The notes under the pieces: model-generated
Databases searched by the model: none
What the model saw: the letters and a program-made list of their open reading frames with translations, nothing else
Told to the model about the DNA's origin: nothing
Position numbers and translations under genes: made by a program
In this document: piece by piece, positions 1-5,675 of the stretch
Layout of the letters: the number at the start of each line of letters is the position of its first letter
Position numbering within the stretch: position 1 is the first letter of the stretch
Source: an uncultured Prevotella sp.
GTDB lineage: Bacteria; Bacteroidota; Bacteroidia; Bacteroidales; Bacteroidaceae
DNA: 5,675 nt
Assembly (NCBI GenBank): GCA_900546605.1
Contig: URDV01000147.1
Coordinates: 1 to 5,675 of the forward strand
Direction: 5' to 3'

Positions 1-220
1 ACATACCATTTTTTAAAGCTTTTGAAGCAGCCGACTGAATGGTAGGCCCGTCGGCCAATGGGTCGCTAAAGGGAATGCCTATTTCAACCATGTCGATGCC
101 ACCCGCCTGTAAAGCTTTGAGCGTAGACAATGTGCCATCAAGTGTAGGGTGTCCAGCACAAAAGTAAACTGAAAGAATACCCGATTTTTTTTGCTGAAAT
201 ATATTGTTAATTCTATTCAT
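1..220 (-). CDS. trpA: Tryptophan synthase alpha subunit, N-terminal part (3' end beyond window)
   Basis: The alpha subunit cleaves indole-3-glycerol phosphate to indole and glyceraldehyde-3-phosphate; indole is then channelled to the beta subunit (TrpB) in the cytoplasmic alpha2beta2 complex. From the ATG at 220 the frame stays open to the window edge, giving 73 residues of a protein usually about 250-265 long. The family signature is plain: VEIGIPFSDPLADGP at residues 45-59. By alignment from memory, E46 and D57 match the catalytic Glu49 and Asp60 of E. coli TrpA, with the same spacing of 11. The gene starts 11 bases after the trpF stop, with no Shine-Dalgarno sequence in the gap. It is the last gene of the operon visible here, far from its partner trpB. 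A run of eight A (mRNA sense) lies near the 5' end, but the frame is intact across it. Identity is near certain; the C-terminal two thirds cannot be assessed. Confidence 0.96.
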   Translation of the reverse strand, partial: MNRINNIFQQKKSGILSVYFCAGHPTLDGTLSTLKALQAGGIDMVEIGIPFSDPLADGPTIQSAASKALKNGM

Positions 221-231
221 AGTTTGTTCTT

Positions 232-843
232 TTAATGAGAGTGTCGAATGCGTTCAATAAAAAGCTTTAGGCTGGCTGTATCCTTTAAAGCTGGAGCTAT
301 TTCAAAACCACTATTTAAGTCGTAGCCTGCCAATAAGGGGTGATGAAAGTTTTGCAAAGCCTCAAATGATTGTGGCGAGAGTCCGCCACTTAATAAAAAT
401 GGGGTAGGACCTGTGTAGCGTTGTAGTCTCGTCCAATCATACGATTGTCCGCTACCTCCAAACTTCAGGGTAGGTGTGTCAAACAAAAAGTAATCAATTT
501 TATTTGTATACTCCGCTGTTTCGGCCACAAAATCGTCTGTAGCAGGCAAGGCCCTAATAACAGTTACACCACGTTGCTTAAAGGTGGCACACATGTCGGG
601 CGATGCCACACCATGAAATTGTACTGCTTGCAGGTTAAACTGCTTAATGCGCTCCACCACATCCATATATTGTGGGTGAACAAACACCCCAACGCGTATG
701 CCATGTTGAGGCAGGTAAGCAGGCACAACATCAACATAGCGAGGCGATGGAGGGTAAAAAATGAAGCCAAACCAATCTGCCCCCGTAGTTTCAACCGCGC
801 GAATATTGTCAGGCTCGCGCAAGCCACATACCTTAATAATCAT
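232..843 (-). CDS. trpF: Phosphoribosylanthranilate isomerase
   Basis: Catalyses the Amadori rearrangement of N-(5'-phosphoribosyl)anthranilate to the ribulose derivative CdRP, the substrate of TrpC. The 203-residue length fits a free-standing single-domain (beta/alpha)8 barrel enzyme. Visible motifs, in order, are KVCGLR at residues 4-9 with the catalytic Cys6, GFIFYPPSPRYV at about 26-37, QFHG at 75-78, FDTP at 121-124 with the catalytic Asp122, GGSGQSYDW at 129-137 and LLSGGLSP near residue 150. The family more often has GGTGK or GGSGK, so the glutamine is a mild variant outside the catalytic pair. The ATG overlaps the trpC stop as ATGA, so the start is well fixed and translation is probably coupled to trpC. 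In enterobacteria this activity is fused to TrpC; here it is separate. The stop is TAA and trpA follows after 11 bases. Confidence 0.97.
   Translation of the reverse strand: MIIKVCGLREPDNIRAVETTGADWFGFIFYPPSPRYVDVVPAYLPQHGIRVGVFVHPQYMDVVERIKQFNLQAVQFHGVASPDMCATFKQRGVTVIRALPATDDFVAETAEYTNKIDYFLFDTPTLKFGGSGQSYDWTRLQRYTGPTPFLLSGGLSPQSFEALQNFHHPLLAGYDLNSGFEIAPALKDTASLKLFIERIRHSH
840..843 (-). other. ATGA stop-start overlap, trpC/trpF
   Basis: The trpC TGA (842-840) overlaps the trpF ATG (843-841). The enzymes act on consecutive intermediates and are fused in some other bacteria. Here they are separate polypeptides, but their translation is probably coupled. Confidence 0.85.
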
Positions 844-1622
844 GATAGTGCTTTGATGTATTGTGATAGCGTTTCGCCAGGCATTTCAGTTTTCATAAAA
901 GCTTCGCCCACTAAGAAACCTTTGTAACCCACTTGCTGTAGGTGGCGAGCCGTTTCGGACTGTAGCAGTCCGCTCTCTGATATGGGTAGAGCAGCCGATG
1001 GCAAATGGCTGAATAACCTCTCAGACTGTGCGGGGTCCGTTTTAAACACCTTAAGGTTGCGGTTGTTAACGCCAATAATGTCAACATCGGGCGAGTAAGC
1101 TGTTAATTCCTCCTCGCTGTGAATTTCTAAAATAACCTCTAAACCTATATGGTGAGCCACATCGGCCAATTCTTGACAACGTTCAGCGCCTATAGCAGCC
1201 GCTATGAGCAAACAAGCATCAGCGCCTGCAAGACGTGCTTCGTAAAGTTGATAAGCATCCACCACAAACTCCTTGCGCAAAATGGGGAGTGTGGTGAGAG
1301 GACGTGCTGCCAATACATCGTTCAAACTACCACCAAAGTAGTGGTGGTCAGTTAAAATAGAAAGCCCTGCAGCTCCCGCTGCGGTGTATTGTGGTATGAT
1401 GTCGGCTATTTGCGCCTGTTGCTTTATCCATCCCTTTGAGGGTGAACGCCTTTTAAACTCGGCAATAATGCCACCAGGCTTGCTTAGCAACGAAGCCTTT
1501 AAACTGCGTGTGGCAGCTAAGTCAGCACAAGCTGCTTTTATTTCGGCCAACGGCATAGCTTGTTGGGCAGCAGCCACCTCTTCAGCTTTTGTGGCAATAA
1601 TTTGCGTAAGAATGTTATCCAT
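840..1622 (-). CDS. trpC: Indole-3-glycerol-phosphate synthase
   Basis: Closes the indole ring by decarboxylating and cyclising CdRP to indole-3-glycerol phosphate, the substrate of TrpA. The product is 260 residues, the normal size for a monofunctional (beta/alpha)8 enzyme with a short N-terminal helical extension. Motifs are AEFKRRSPSKG at residues 54-64 (E55 and K57 in the active site), LRKEF at 115-119 with the likely catalytic lysine K117, LEIHSEEEL at 165-173 with E166 matching the catalytic glutamate, GVNNRNL at 184-190 (N186, R188), SESG at 215-218 (E216) and FLVGEAFM at about 236-243, part of the phosphate-binding end. Residue assignments are by alignment from memory with E. coli and Sulfolobus enzymes. 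The ATG lies 11 bases after the trpD stop (spacer CTTATTGGCAT, no Shine-Dalgarno), and the TGA stop overlaps the trpF start. All key residues are present, so the enzyme should be active. Confidence 0.97.
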   Translation of the reverse strand: MDNILTQIIATKAEEVAAAQQAMPLAEIKAACADLAATRSLKASLLSKPGGIIAEFKRRSPSKGWIKQQAQIADIIPQYTAAGAAGLSILTDHHYFGGSLNDVLAARPLTTLPILRKEFVVDAYQLYEARLAGADACLLIAAAIGAERCQELADVAHHIGLEVILEIHSEEELTAYSPDVDIIGVNNRNLKVFKTDPAQSERLFSHLPSAALPISESGLLQSETARHLQQVGYKGFLVGEAFMKTEMPGETLSQYIKALS

Positions 1623-1633
1623 ATGCCAATAAG

Positions 1634-2644
1634 CTATTGATGGTTAAGTTCAACAAAGCGTTCAAACACCTTTAGCGCTCGTCCGCTGAGTAGCGATGCA
1701 TGTGCCTCTTCAAGGCAAGTCTCAATGCTTTTGTCAGCACATATGGTGTGAATGCCAAAGGCCGCGTTAATGAGTACCGCATCGCGTTGTGATGGTGTGG
1801 CGCACCCATTCAGCACGTTGCTGAAGATGTGAACTGCCTCGGTAGCCGTAGCGCCACCATTCAGCGACTGCTGAGGAGCAATGTTAAGTCCTAATTGTGT
1901 GGGATGGTAAATGCTCTCGGTGTGATTTGACATTACCTTAAAGTTGTCGGTTAATGATATCTCATCATAACCATCAAGGCTCGTCACTACCGTAAAACCT
2001 ACTCCTATTTGTTGCAACGTGTTGGTGTATAGTCGCATTTGTTGCAAGTTGGCCACCCCTAACAGTTGGTAGGCCGTGTGTGATGGGTTTACTAAAGGGC
2101 CGAGTAGGTTGAACAAAGTTTTCACCTTTAGTTCACGACGCAATGGGCCAACGGCAGCTAACGCAGGGTGAAAGAGTGGTGCGTGTAAGTAAGCCATACC
2201 ACACAAATCAATGCTGCGCTTAATAGTGTCAACGTTGTTGGTAAATCGCACCCCATGCTGCTCGAGCACGGTGCTAGCTCCGCTCACCGACGATGCTCCA
2301 TAATTGCCATGTTTGGCCACTTTGTAGCCAGCTCCTGCTACTACAAAGCAAGCACAGGTTGAAATGTTGAAAGTATTTTTACCATCGCCCCCTGTACCCA
2401 CAATGTCGAGTGCGTGAAATTCGCTCAAATCGATAGGCAAGGCACGCTCAATGAGTGCATCACGAAAGCCCAACAATTCGTCCACATGAATGTCGCGCAT
2501 ACGGTACACGGCCAATAGCGCTGCTACTTGTGCTTCAGCATATTGTTTGTCGGCAATGCCTAACAATAGGTCGTGTGCTTGTTGGCGTGTCAAGGCGTTG
2601 TGTTGAAAAAGGTGTTCAAGGATCGTTTTCATAGCCGTTGTCAA
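1634..2644 (-). CDS. trpD: Anthranilate phosphoribosyltransferase
   Basis: Transfers phosphoribose from PRPP to anthranilate, the second committed step. The 336-residue length is typical of a free-standing enzyme not fused to TrpG. The protein has an N-terminal helical domain (about 1-75), then the PRPP-binding loop DIVGTGGDGKN at 80-90, NIST at 93-96, the KHGNYGASSVSG loop at 111-122, H159 and R169 in the segment that binds anthranilate, LFNLLGPLVNP at 177-187, and the metal/pyrophosphate site with D227-E228 in GYDEIS. Most TrpD proteins have KHGNR where this one has KHGNY; I recall the Tyr form from Bacteroides and Flavobacterium, so it looks lineage-typical. The chosen ATG overlaps the trpG stop as ATGA. 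A second ATG four codons in, at 2632, gives MKTILEHLF and matches the N-terminus I remember for Bacteroides TrpD, so it is a real alternative. The stop is TAG, 11 bases before trpC. There is no fusion or frameshift. Confidence 0.97.
   Translation of the reverse strand: MTTAMKTILEHLFQHNALTRQQAHDLLLGIADKQYAEAQVAALLAVYRMRDIHVDELLGFRDALIERALPIDLSEFHALDIVGTGGDGKNTFNISTCACFVVAGAGYKVAKHGNYGASSVSGASTVLEQHGVRFTNNVDTIKRSIDLCGMAYLHAPLFHPALAAVGPLRRELKVKTLFNLLGPLVNPSHTAYQLLGVANLQQMRLYTNTLQQIGVGFTVVTSLDGYDEISLTDNFKVMSNHTESIYHPTQLGLNIAPQQSLNGGATATEAVHIFSNVLNGCATPSQRDAVLINAAFGIHTICADKSIETCLEEAHASLLSGRALKVFERFVELNHQ
2641..2644 (-). other. ATGA stop-start overlap, trpG/trpD
   Basis: The trpG TGA (2643-2641) overlaps the first possible trpD ATG (2644-2642). 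If trpD instead starts at the in-frame ATG at 2632, the genes are separated by eight bases rather than overlapping. Coupling is plausible in either case. Confidence 0.7.
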
Positions 2645-3204
2645 TGCTTTACAAAGTTATTAATGATAGTGCGTCCCTCAGGTGTGAGAATTGACTCAGG
2701 GTGAAACTGTAGGCCGTGTACATCAAATGTTTTGTGGCGCAGGGCCATAATTTGCCCTTCGTCGCTAACGGCTGTTATTTCAAGGCATTGGGGCAAATGA
2801 TCAGTCGTAACCACCCATGAATGGTAACGGCCTACTTGGATGTCGGTGTTAAGTCCCTCAAACAAATAATCGTTAGCCACAATGTGAGCGGGAGTTTGTA
2901 CGCCATGAAACACTTTGGGTAGGTTATAAAGCTGTCCGCCAAACACCTCGCCAATGGCTTGCTCGCCCAAGCATATGCCCAAAATAGGCTTGGTTGCAGC
3001 ATAAGCTTTAATAACGGCCTCAAGCAGCCCCGCTTCCGCTGGAATACCTGGCCCAGGTGAAAGCACTATTTTGTCGTATGCAGCCACATCGTCAAGTCGA
3101 AAGCAATCGTTACGTACTACCGTGACTTGGGCTCCAGCCTCCTCTAAGTATTGAAATAGGTTGTATGTAAATGAGTCGTAATTGTCAATAAGTAAAATTT
3201 TCAT
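2641..3204 (-). CDS. trpG: Anthranilate synthase component II, glutamine amidotransferase
   Basis: Class I glutamine amidotransferase that hydrolyses glutamine and passes ammonia to TrpE for anthranilate synthesis. The 187-residue length is that of a free-standing subunit. The protein opens with the typical IDNYDSFTYNL (residues 6-16), followed by VVRND at 29-33 and the oxyanion-hole region LSPGPG at 48-53. The catalytic triad is complete: Cys78 in GICLGEQ (76-82), and His168 and Glu170 in QFHPES (166-171). The residue after CLG, often His, is Glu here; that position is variable and not catalytic. VGRYHSW at 124-130 is also typical. Some bacteria share one such subunit between TrpE and the folate enzyme PabB. 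Placement between trpE and trpD argues for a tryptophan role, but dual use cannot be excluded from sequence alone. Start and stop both sit in 4-base ATGA overlaps, with trpE and trpD respectively. Confidence 0.97.
   Translation of the reverse strand: MKILLIDNYDSFTYNLFQYLEEAGAQVTVVRNDCFRLDDVAAYDKIVLSPGPGIPAEAGLLEAVIKAYAATKPILGICLGEQAIGEVFGGQLYNLPKVFHGVQTPAHIVANDYLFEGLNTDIQVGRYHSWVVTTDHLPQCLEITAVSDEGQIMALRHKTFDVHGLQFHPESILTPEGRTIINNFVKH
3201..3204 (-). other. ATGA stop-start overlap, trpE/trpG
   Basis: The trpE TGA (3203-3201) and the trpG ATG (3204-3202) share the four bases ATGA. This arrangement usually supports translational coupling by reinitiation, which would suit two subunits of one complex. 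No Shine-Dalgarno sequence is visible upstream (the transcript reads AAAGCGACAGAAGC before the ATG), so trpG may depend on ribosomes finishing trpE. Confidence 0.85.
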
Positions 3205-4613
3205 GCTTCTGTCGCTTTAGGGCTTTCGGCCAAAGTGATGGCTTTGCGCAAGGCCCCTAATTTGTTGTTAACCTCTTGTAGTTCATATTCCTCGTTGCTA
3301 TTAGCAACAATGCCGCCTCCAGCCTGAAACCAAAGTTCACCATTGCGGCTAACAAATGACCTAATGGTGATGGCCTGATTCAAAGTTCCGTTCAGCCCTA
3401 TAAACCCAATGCAGCCACCATAGGCACCTCGGTTGTGTGGTTCATACTCACTAATAAGTTGCAAAGCTCGCACCTTGGGCGCTCCACTCAGCGTGCCTGC
3501 TGGAAACGTGTCGGCTAACAACTGAATGGGGTTTGTGCCATAGCGCACCTTGCCGCTAACACGGCTCACAAGGTGGATGACGTGGCTATAAAATTGCGTA
3601 TCCTTTAAAAAGTCTACCTGCACATTTGTGCAATGTCGGTTCAAGTCATTACGTGCCAAGTCAACAAGCATGGTGTGTTCAGCATTTTCCTTTGGGTCGG
3701 CCAGCAAAGCAGCTGCCGCCTTCAAGTCATCTGTACGGTTGCCTTGTCGGCGTGTTGTGCCTGCTATAGGGTCAATGTAGGCCATGCCATCATCGGTAAT
3801 GCGACAATGTGTTTCGGGCGATGAACCAAAAATGCGAAATCCACCAAAGTCAAAGTAAAAAAGGTAAGGTGAAGGATTAATGCGTCGTAGCGCACGATAA
3901 AGTTCAAAGTCGTCGCCCTCATAATGTTGCACAAAGCGCCGTGAAAGCACTATTTGAAACACATCGCCTCGTTTACAATGAGCTATGCCACGGCGTATGT
4001 TAGCTTTATGTTCATCATCGGTAAGCGGAGACGTAGTAGGTCCAACTGCATGAAAATCATAGGTAACATAGTTGTGACTCATCACGGCACTTGCTATTTC
4101 GTCAGCATGGCTCTGTTCACCATCGGCCAACAACTCTAACAACTTGAGTTCACTACTAAAGTCGTTGAACACGAGCAAATATTTGTAGAGAATGTAGTGT
4201 ATGTCGGGCGCATCGTTTTTACTTTCTTTGCTATCCTTCACGGCAATGTTTTCAAAGTAGCGCACTGCGTTAAATGAGGTGTATCCATACAGCCCGCAGT
4301 AGCCGCTATTATCACCCTCAACGTGAAATAGCTGTATAAAGTCTTCAAAGGCATCGGCCACAGAGTAGCTGCTGTTAATGTCGCGTTGGCGTTCACTCTT
4401 GTCTGGATAAACCATGATAGCTCGGCCGTGACTCACGCTAAATGAGGCTAAAGGTTCCAAGCCTATAAACGATCGGTTGTTTTCGCTACCATGGTAGTCC
4501 GAACTCTCCATCAAGGCACTTTGGGCAAACAAGTCGCGTACTTTAAGGTAAGTGCTAACTGGAGTGCTTAAGTCGCCAGGCAGGGGCAACGTTTTTATGT
4601 TGAAATGAAACAT
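3201..4613 (-). CDS. trpE: Anthranilate synthase component I
   Basis: Converts chorismate to anthranilate using ammonia supplied by TrpG. With the ATG at 4613 the product is 470 residues, a normal length. The N-terminal regulatory domain contains ALMESSDYHG at 33-42; S37 lines up with Ser40 of the E. coli LLES tryptophan-binding motif, so feedback inhibition is probably kept. The C-terminal chorismate-binding domain shows GDVFQIVLSRRF (216-227), SSPE (264-267), DPIAGTTRRQG (281-291), EHTMLVDLARNDL (312-324), PAGTLSGAPK (371-380) and GGGIVANSNEEYE (432-444). E312 and E444 match Mg2+-binding glutamates. The frame is also open upstream to ATGs at 4670 and 4667, which would add 19 or 18 residues and overlap the end of trpB. 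I prefer 4613 because the family conservation begins just after it, the extension (MMLNRRKHF...) resembles nothing I know in TrpE, and an A/T-rich stretch precedes it. The TGA stop overlaps the trpG start. PabB and isochorismate synthase are relatives, but operon context and the MESS motif favour TrpE. Confidence 0.96.
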   Translation of the reverse strand: MFHFNIKTLPLPGDLSTPVSTYLKVRDLFAQSALMESSDYHGSENNRSFIGLEPLASFSVSHGRAIMVYPDKSERQRDINSSYSVADAFEDFIQLFHVEGDNSGYCGLYGYTSFNAVRYFENIAVKDSKESKNDAPDIHYILYKYLLVFNDFSSELKLLELLADGEQSHADEIASAVMSHNYVTYDFHAVGPTTSPLTDDEHKANIRRGIAHCKRGDVFQIVLSRRFVQHYEGDDFELYRALRRINPSPYLFYFDFGGFRIFGSSPETHCRITDDGMAYIDPIAGTTRRQGNRTDDLKAAAALLADPKENAEHTMLVDLARNDLNRHCTNVQVDFLKDTQFYSHVIHLVSRVSGKVRYGTNPIQLLADTFPAGTLSGAPKVRALQLISEYEPHNRGAYGGCIGFIGLNGTLNQAITIRSFVSRNGELWFQAGGGIVANSNEEYELQEVNNKLGALRKAITLAESPKATEA

Positions 4614-4630
4614 ATAGTCTGATTTTTTAT

Positions 4631-4660
4631 ATAGGGCGTTAAGAAAATGTTTTCGCCTAT
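4631..4660 (-). other. Weak imperfect inverted repeat at the trpB stop / trpB-trpE spacer
   Basis: Read on the minus strand, ATAGGCG at 4660-4654 can pair with CGCCCTAT at 4638-4631: seven pairs with one bulged C around a 15-base A/T-rich loop. The upstream arm includes the trpB stop codon. No U-tract follows the downstream arm (the transcript reads AUAAAAAAUC), so it is not an intrinsic terminator. If formed in the mRNA, it would lie about 17 bases before the preferred trpE start. It could influence transcript stability or trpE translation, or it may be chance. Low confidence that it has any function. Confidence 0.25.
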
Positions 4661-5675
4661 TCAGCATCATTGCTCTGAGGCGCGTATTTTAAGTAGGTTT
4701 CCATGTCTTTGTCGCCACGTCCTGAAAGCGTCACTACCACAATATCTGATGGTTTGAAATGTAAACGATGCAAGGCAGCCAAAGCGTGAGCCGATTCTAA
4801 TGCAGGTAAAATGCCATCTAAGCGGTTCAACTCATAAGCAGCAGCTAACGCCTCGTCATCGTTAATGGCTAAAGCTTGCGCACGTCCTGACTTTACCAAG
4901 TGCGCATGTAGCGGCCCTATGCCAGGATAGTCTAATCCTGCTGAAATAGAGTAAGGTTCAACAATCTGGCCATCATCATCTTGTATTACTAATGAACGGA
5001 ACCCATGCAACACACCCTCTTGCCCTATGCTAAGCGTTGCAGCCGTCATGCCCGTGTCAACCCCTTTACCACCTGCTTCAGCATACACTATTTTTACGTC
5101 ATCGTCGTTTAAAAAGTTGAATACCGTGCCAGCCGCATTCGATCCTCCGCCAATGCAGGCCACCAAGTAATCGGGAGTAGCGCGTCCCTCCTTCTCTTGC
5201 AGTTGTTTACGAATTTCGGCACTAATAACGCTTTGCAATCGTGCCACCATGTCGGGGTAGGGGTGTGGACCCATGGTTGAACCTATAAGGTAAAAGGTGT
5301 CTTCGGGGTGGCAACACCAGTCGCGTATGGCTTCATTACAAGCATCCTTAAGCGTTTGATTGCCACTCTCCACGGCCACCACTTTAGCACCGAGCAATCG
5401 CATCTTTTCAACATTAGGGCGTTGGCGTTTTACATCGAGCGCGCCCATATAAACCACGCAAGGCATGCCCATGAGTGCGCAAACTGTAGCCGTAGCCACA
5501 CCATGTTGTCCTGCCCCCGTTTCAGCCACAATGCGTTTCTTGCCCATGCGTTGTGCCACAAGAATTTGTCCTATAGCATTGTTTATTTTATGAGCCCCCG
5601 TATGGTTTAAGTCTTCGCGCTTCAGGTAAACTTTACAACCATGTATGCGGCTAAGGTTTTTGGATAGGTAGAGGG
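4657..5675 (-). CDS. trpB: Tryptophan synthase beta subunit (N-terminus beyond window)
   Basis: PLP enzyme that condenses indole from TrpA with L-serine to give L-tryptophan. The frame runs open from the window edge to the TAG stop; 338 residues are visible, so roughly 55 N-terminal residues of a usual 390-400 are missing. The visible part begins inside the N-terminal domain with LYLSKNLSR, then YLKREDLNHTGAHKINN. K29 of the visible part (codon 5589-5587) is the PLP Schiff-base lysine. Next come AETGAGQHG (50-58) with the catalytic Glu51, matching E. coli Glu109, GSTMGPHPYP (131-140), the phosphate-binding GGGSNAAG (175-182), SAGLDYPGIGP (244-254), LPALESAHA (289-297) and LSGRGDKD (316-323). 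This is the ordinary TrpB1 type that pairs with TrpA. The GTG at 5559 is an internal valine, not the start, because conserved sequence including the PLP lysine lies upstream of it. trpB is the first visible gene of the operon; its promoter and any leader lie outside. Confidence 0.97.
   Translation of the reverse strand, partial: LYLSKNLSRIHGCKVYLKREDLNHTGAHKINNAIGQILVAQRMGKKRIVAETGAGQHGVATATVCALMGMPCVVYMGALDVKRQRPNVEKMRLLGAKVVAVESGNQTLKDACNEAIRDWCCHPEDTFYLIGSTMGPHPYPDMVARLQSVISAEIRKQLQEKEGRATPDYLVACIGGGSNAAGTVFNFLNDDDVKIVYAEAGGKGVDTGMTAATLSIGQEGVLHGFRSLVIQDDDGQIVEPYSISAGLDYPGIGPLHAHLVKSGRAQALAINDDEALAAAYELNRLDGILPALESAHALAALHRLHFKPSDIVVVTLSGRGDKDMETYLKYAPQSNDAE

Noticed and set aside
564..827. 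Second minus-strand open frame of 87 codons inside trpF
   Set aside because: It is in a different frame from trpF, which has catalytic residues and full family length; the alternative translation shows no known motif.
445..927. Plus-strand open frame of 160 codons opposite trpF and the end of trpC
   Set aside because: It lies antisense to genes with complete family motifs; its translation is rich in Cys/His and low-complexity stretches and resembles no protein family. It is a shadow of the coding bias on the other strand.
1384..1632. Plus-strand open frame of 82 codons opposite the start of trpC
   Set aside because: Antisense to the well-conserved N-terminal half of TrpC. Hydrophobic, Ala/Cys-rich translation is expected from reverse-reading Ala/Glu-rich codons; nothing supports it as a gene.
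2652..2659. TAACTTTG on the minus strand, matching the Bacteroidota -7 consensus TAnnTTTG, just before trpD
   Set aside because: It encodes part of the TrpG C-terminus (Asn-Phe-Val), and no TTTG -33 element lies at the usual distance upstream. One short match in coding DNA is expected by chance.
4631..4660. Rho-independent terminator between trpB and trpE
   Set aside because: The stem is short, bulged and has a 15-base loop, and the downstream arm is followed by A residues rather than a U-tract in the transcript.
5557..5559. GTG at 5559 as the start of trpB
   Set aside because: The frame continues upstream to the window edge with conserved TrpB sequence, including KREDLNHTGAHK and the PLP lysine, so the gene is cut by the window and this GTG is an internal valine.
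5308..5610. Plus-strand open frame of 100 codons opposite trpB
   Set aside because: Antisense to conserved trpB sequence, including the region next to the PLP lysine; no recognisable domain and no promoter or ribosome-binding context.
1..5675. A novel defence, mobile or regulatory system hidden in the window
   Set aside because: Nearly every base is accounted for by seven tryptophan-pathway genes with intact motifs. I saw no direct repeats, terminal inverted repeats, tRNA-like structure, integrase or transposase fragments, or abrupt composition change.

Overview
The window holds most of a single tryptophan-biosynthesis operon, all on the minus strand. In transcription order (high to low coordinates) the genes are trpB (5' end cut by the window edge), trpE, trpG, trpD, trpC, trpF and trpA (3' end cut by the other edge). 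Every gene is intact and in frame where visible, with the expected family motifs. There are no RNA genes, mobile elements, CRISPR arrays or long repeats, and no non-coding gap longer than about 43 bases.

The organism is most likely a member of Bacteroidota, probably order Bacteroidales (a Prevotella/Bacteroides-like genome). The basis is the B-E-G-D-C-F-A gene order, which I recall from Bacteroides. Supporting points are the absence of recognisable Shine-Dalgarno sequences before any start, the KHGNYGASS form of the TrpD substrate loop, and the overall flavour of the TrpE and TrpD sequences. The genus is a guess.

Layout: 5675-4657 trpB (tryptophan synthase beta); a short spacer of about 43 bases with a weak imperfect inverted repeat; 4613-3201 trpE (anthranilate synthase component I); 3204-2641 trpG (glutaminase component II); 2644-1634 trpD (anthranilate phosphoribosyltransferase); 1622-840 trpC (indole-3-glycerol-phosphate synthase); 843-232 trpF (phosphoribosylanthranilate isomerase); 220-1 trpA (tryptophan synthase alpha). 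Three junctions (E/G, G/D, C/F) are 4-base ATGA overlaps. Two (D/C, F/A) are 11-base gaps.

Together the genes encode all steps from chorismate to tryptophan. TrpE/TrpG make anthranilate, TrpD adds phosphoribose, TrpF isomerises, TrpC closes the indole ring, and TrpA/TrpB exchange glyceraldehyde-3-phosphate for serine. The operon promoter and any leader or attenuator should lie upstream of trpB, outside the window, so regulation at the transcript start cannot be seen. TrpE keeps the serine motif associated with tryptophan feedback inhibition. I found no previously undescribed system: this is a well-preserved core metabolic operon, and the findings below are modest.
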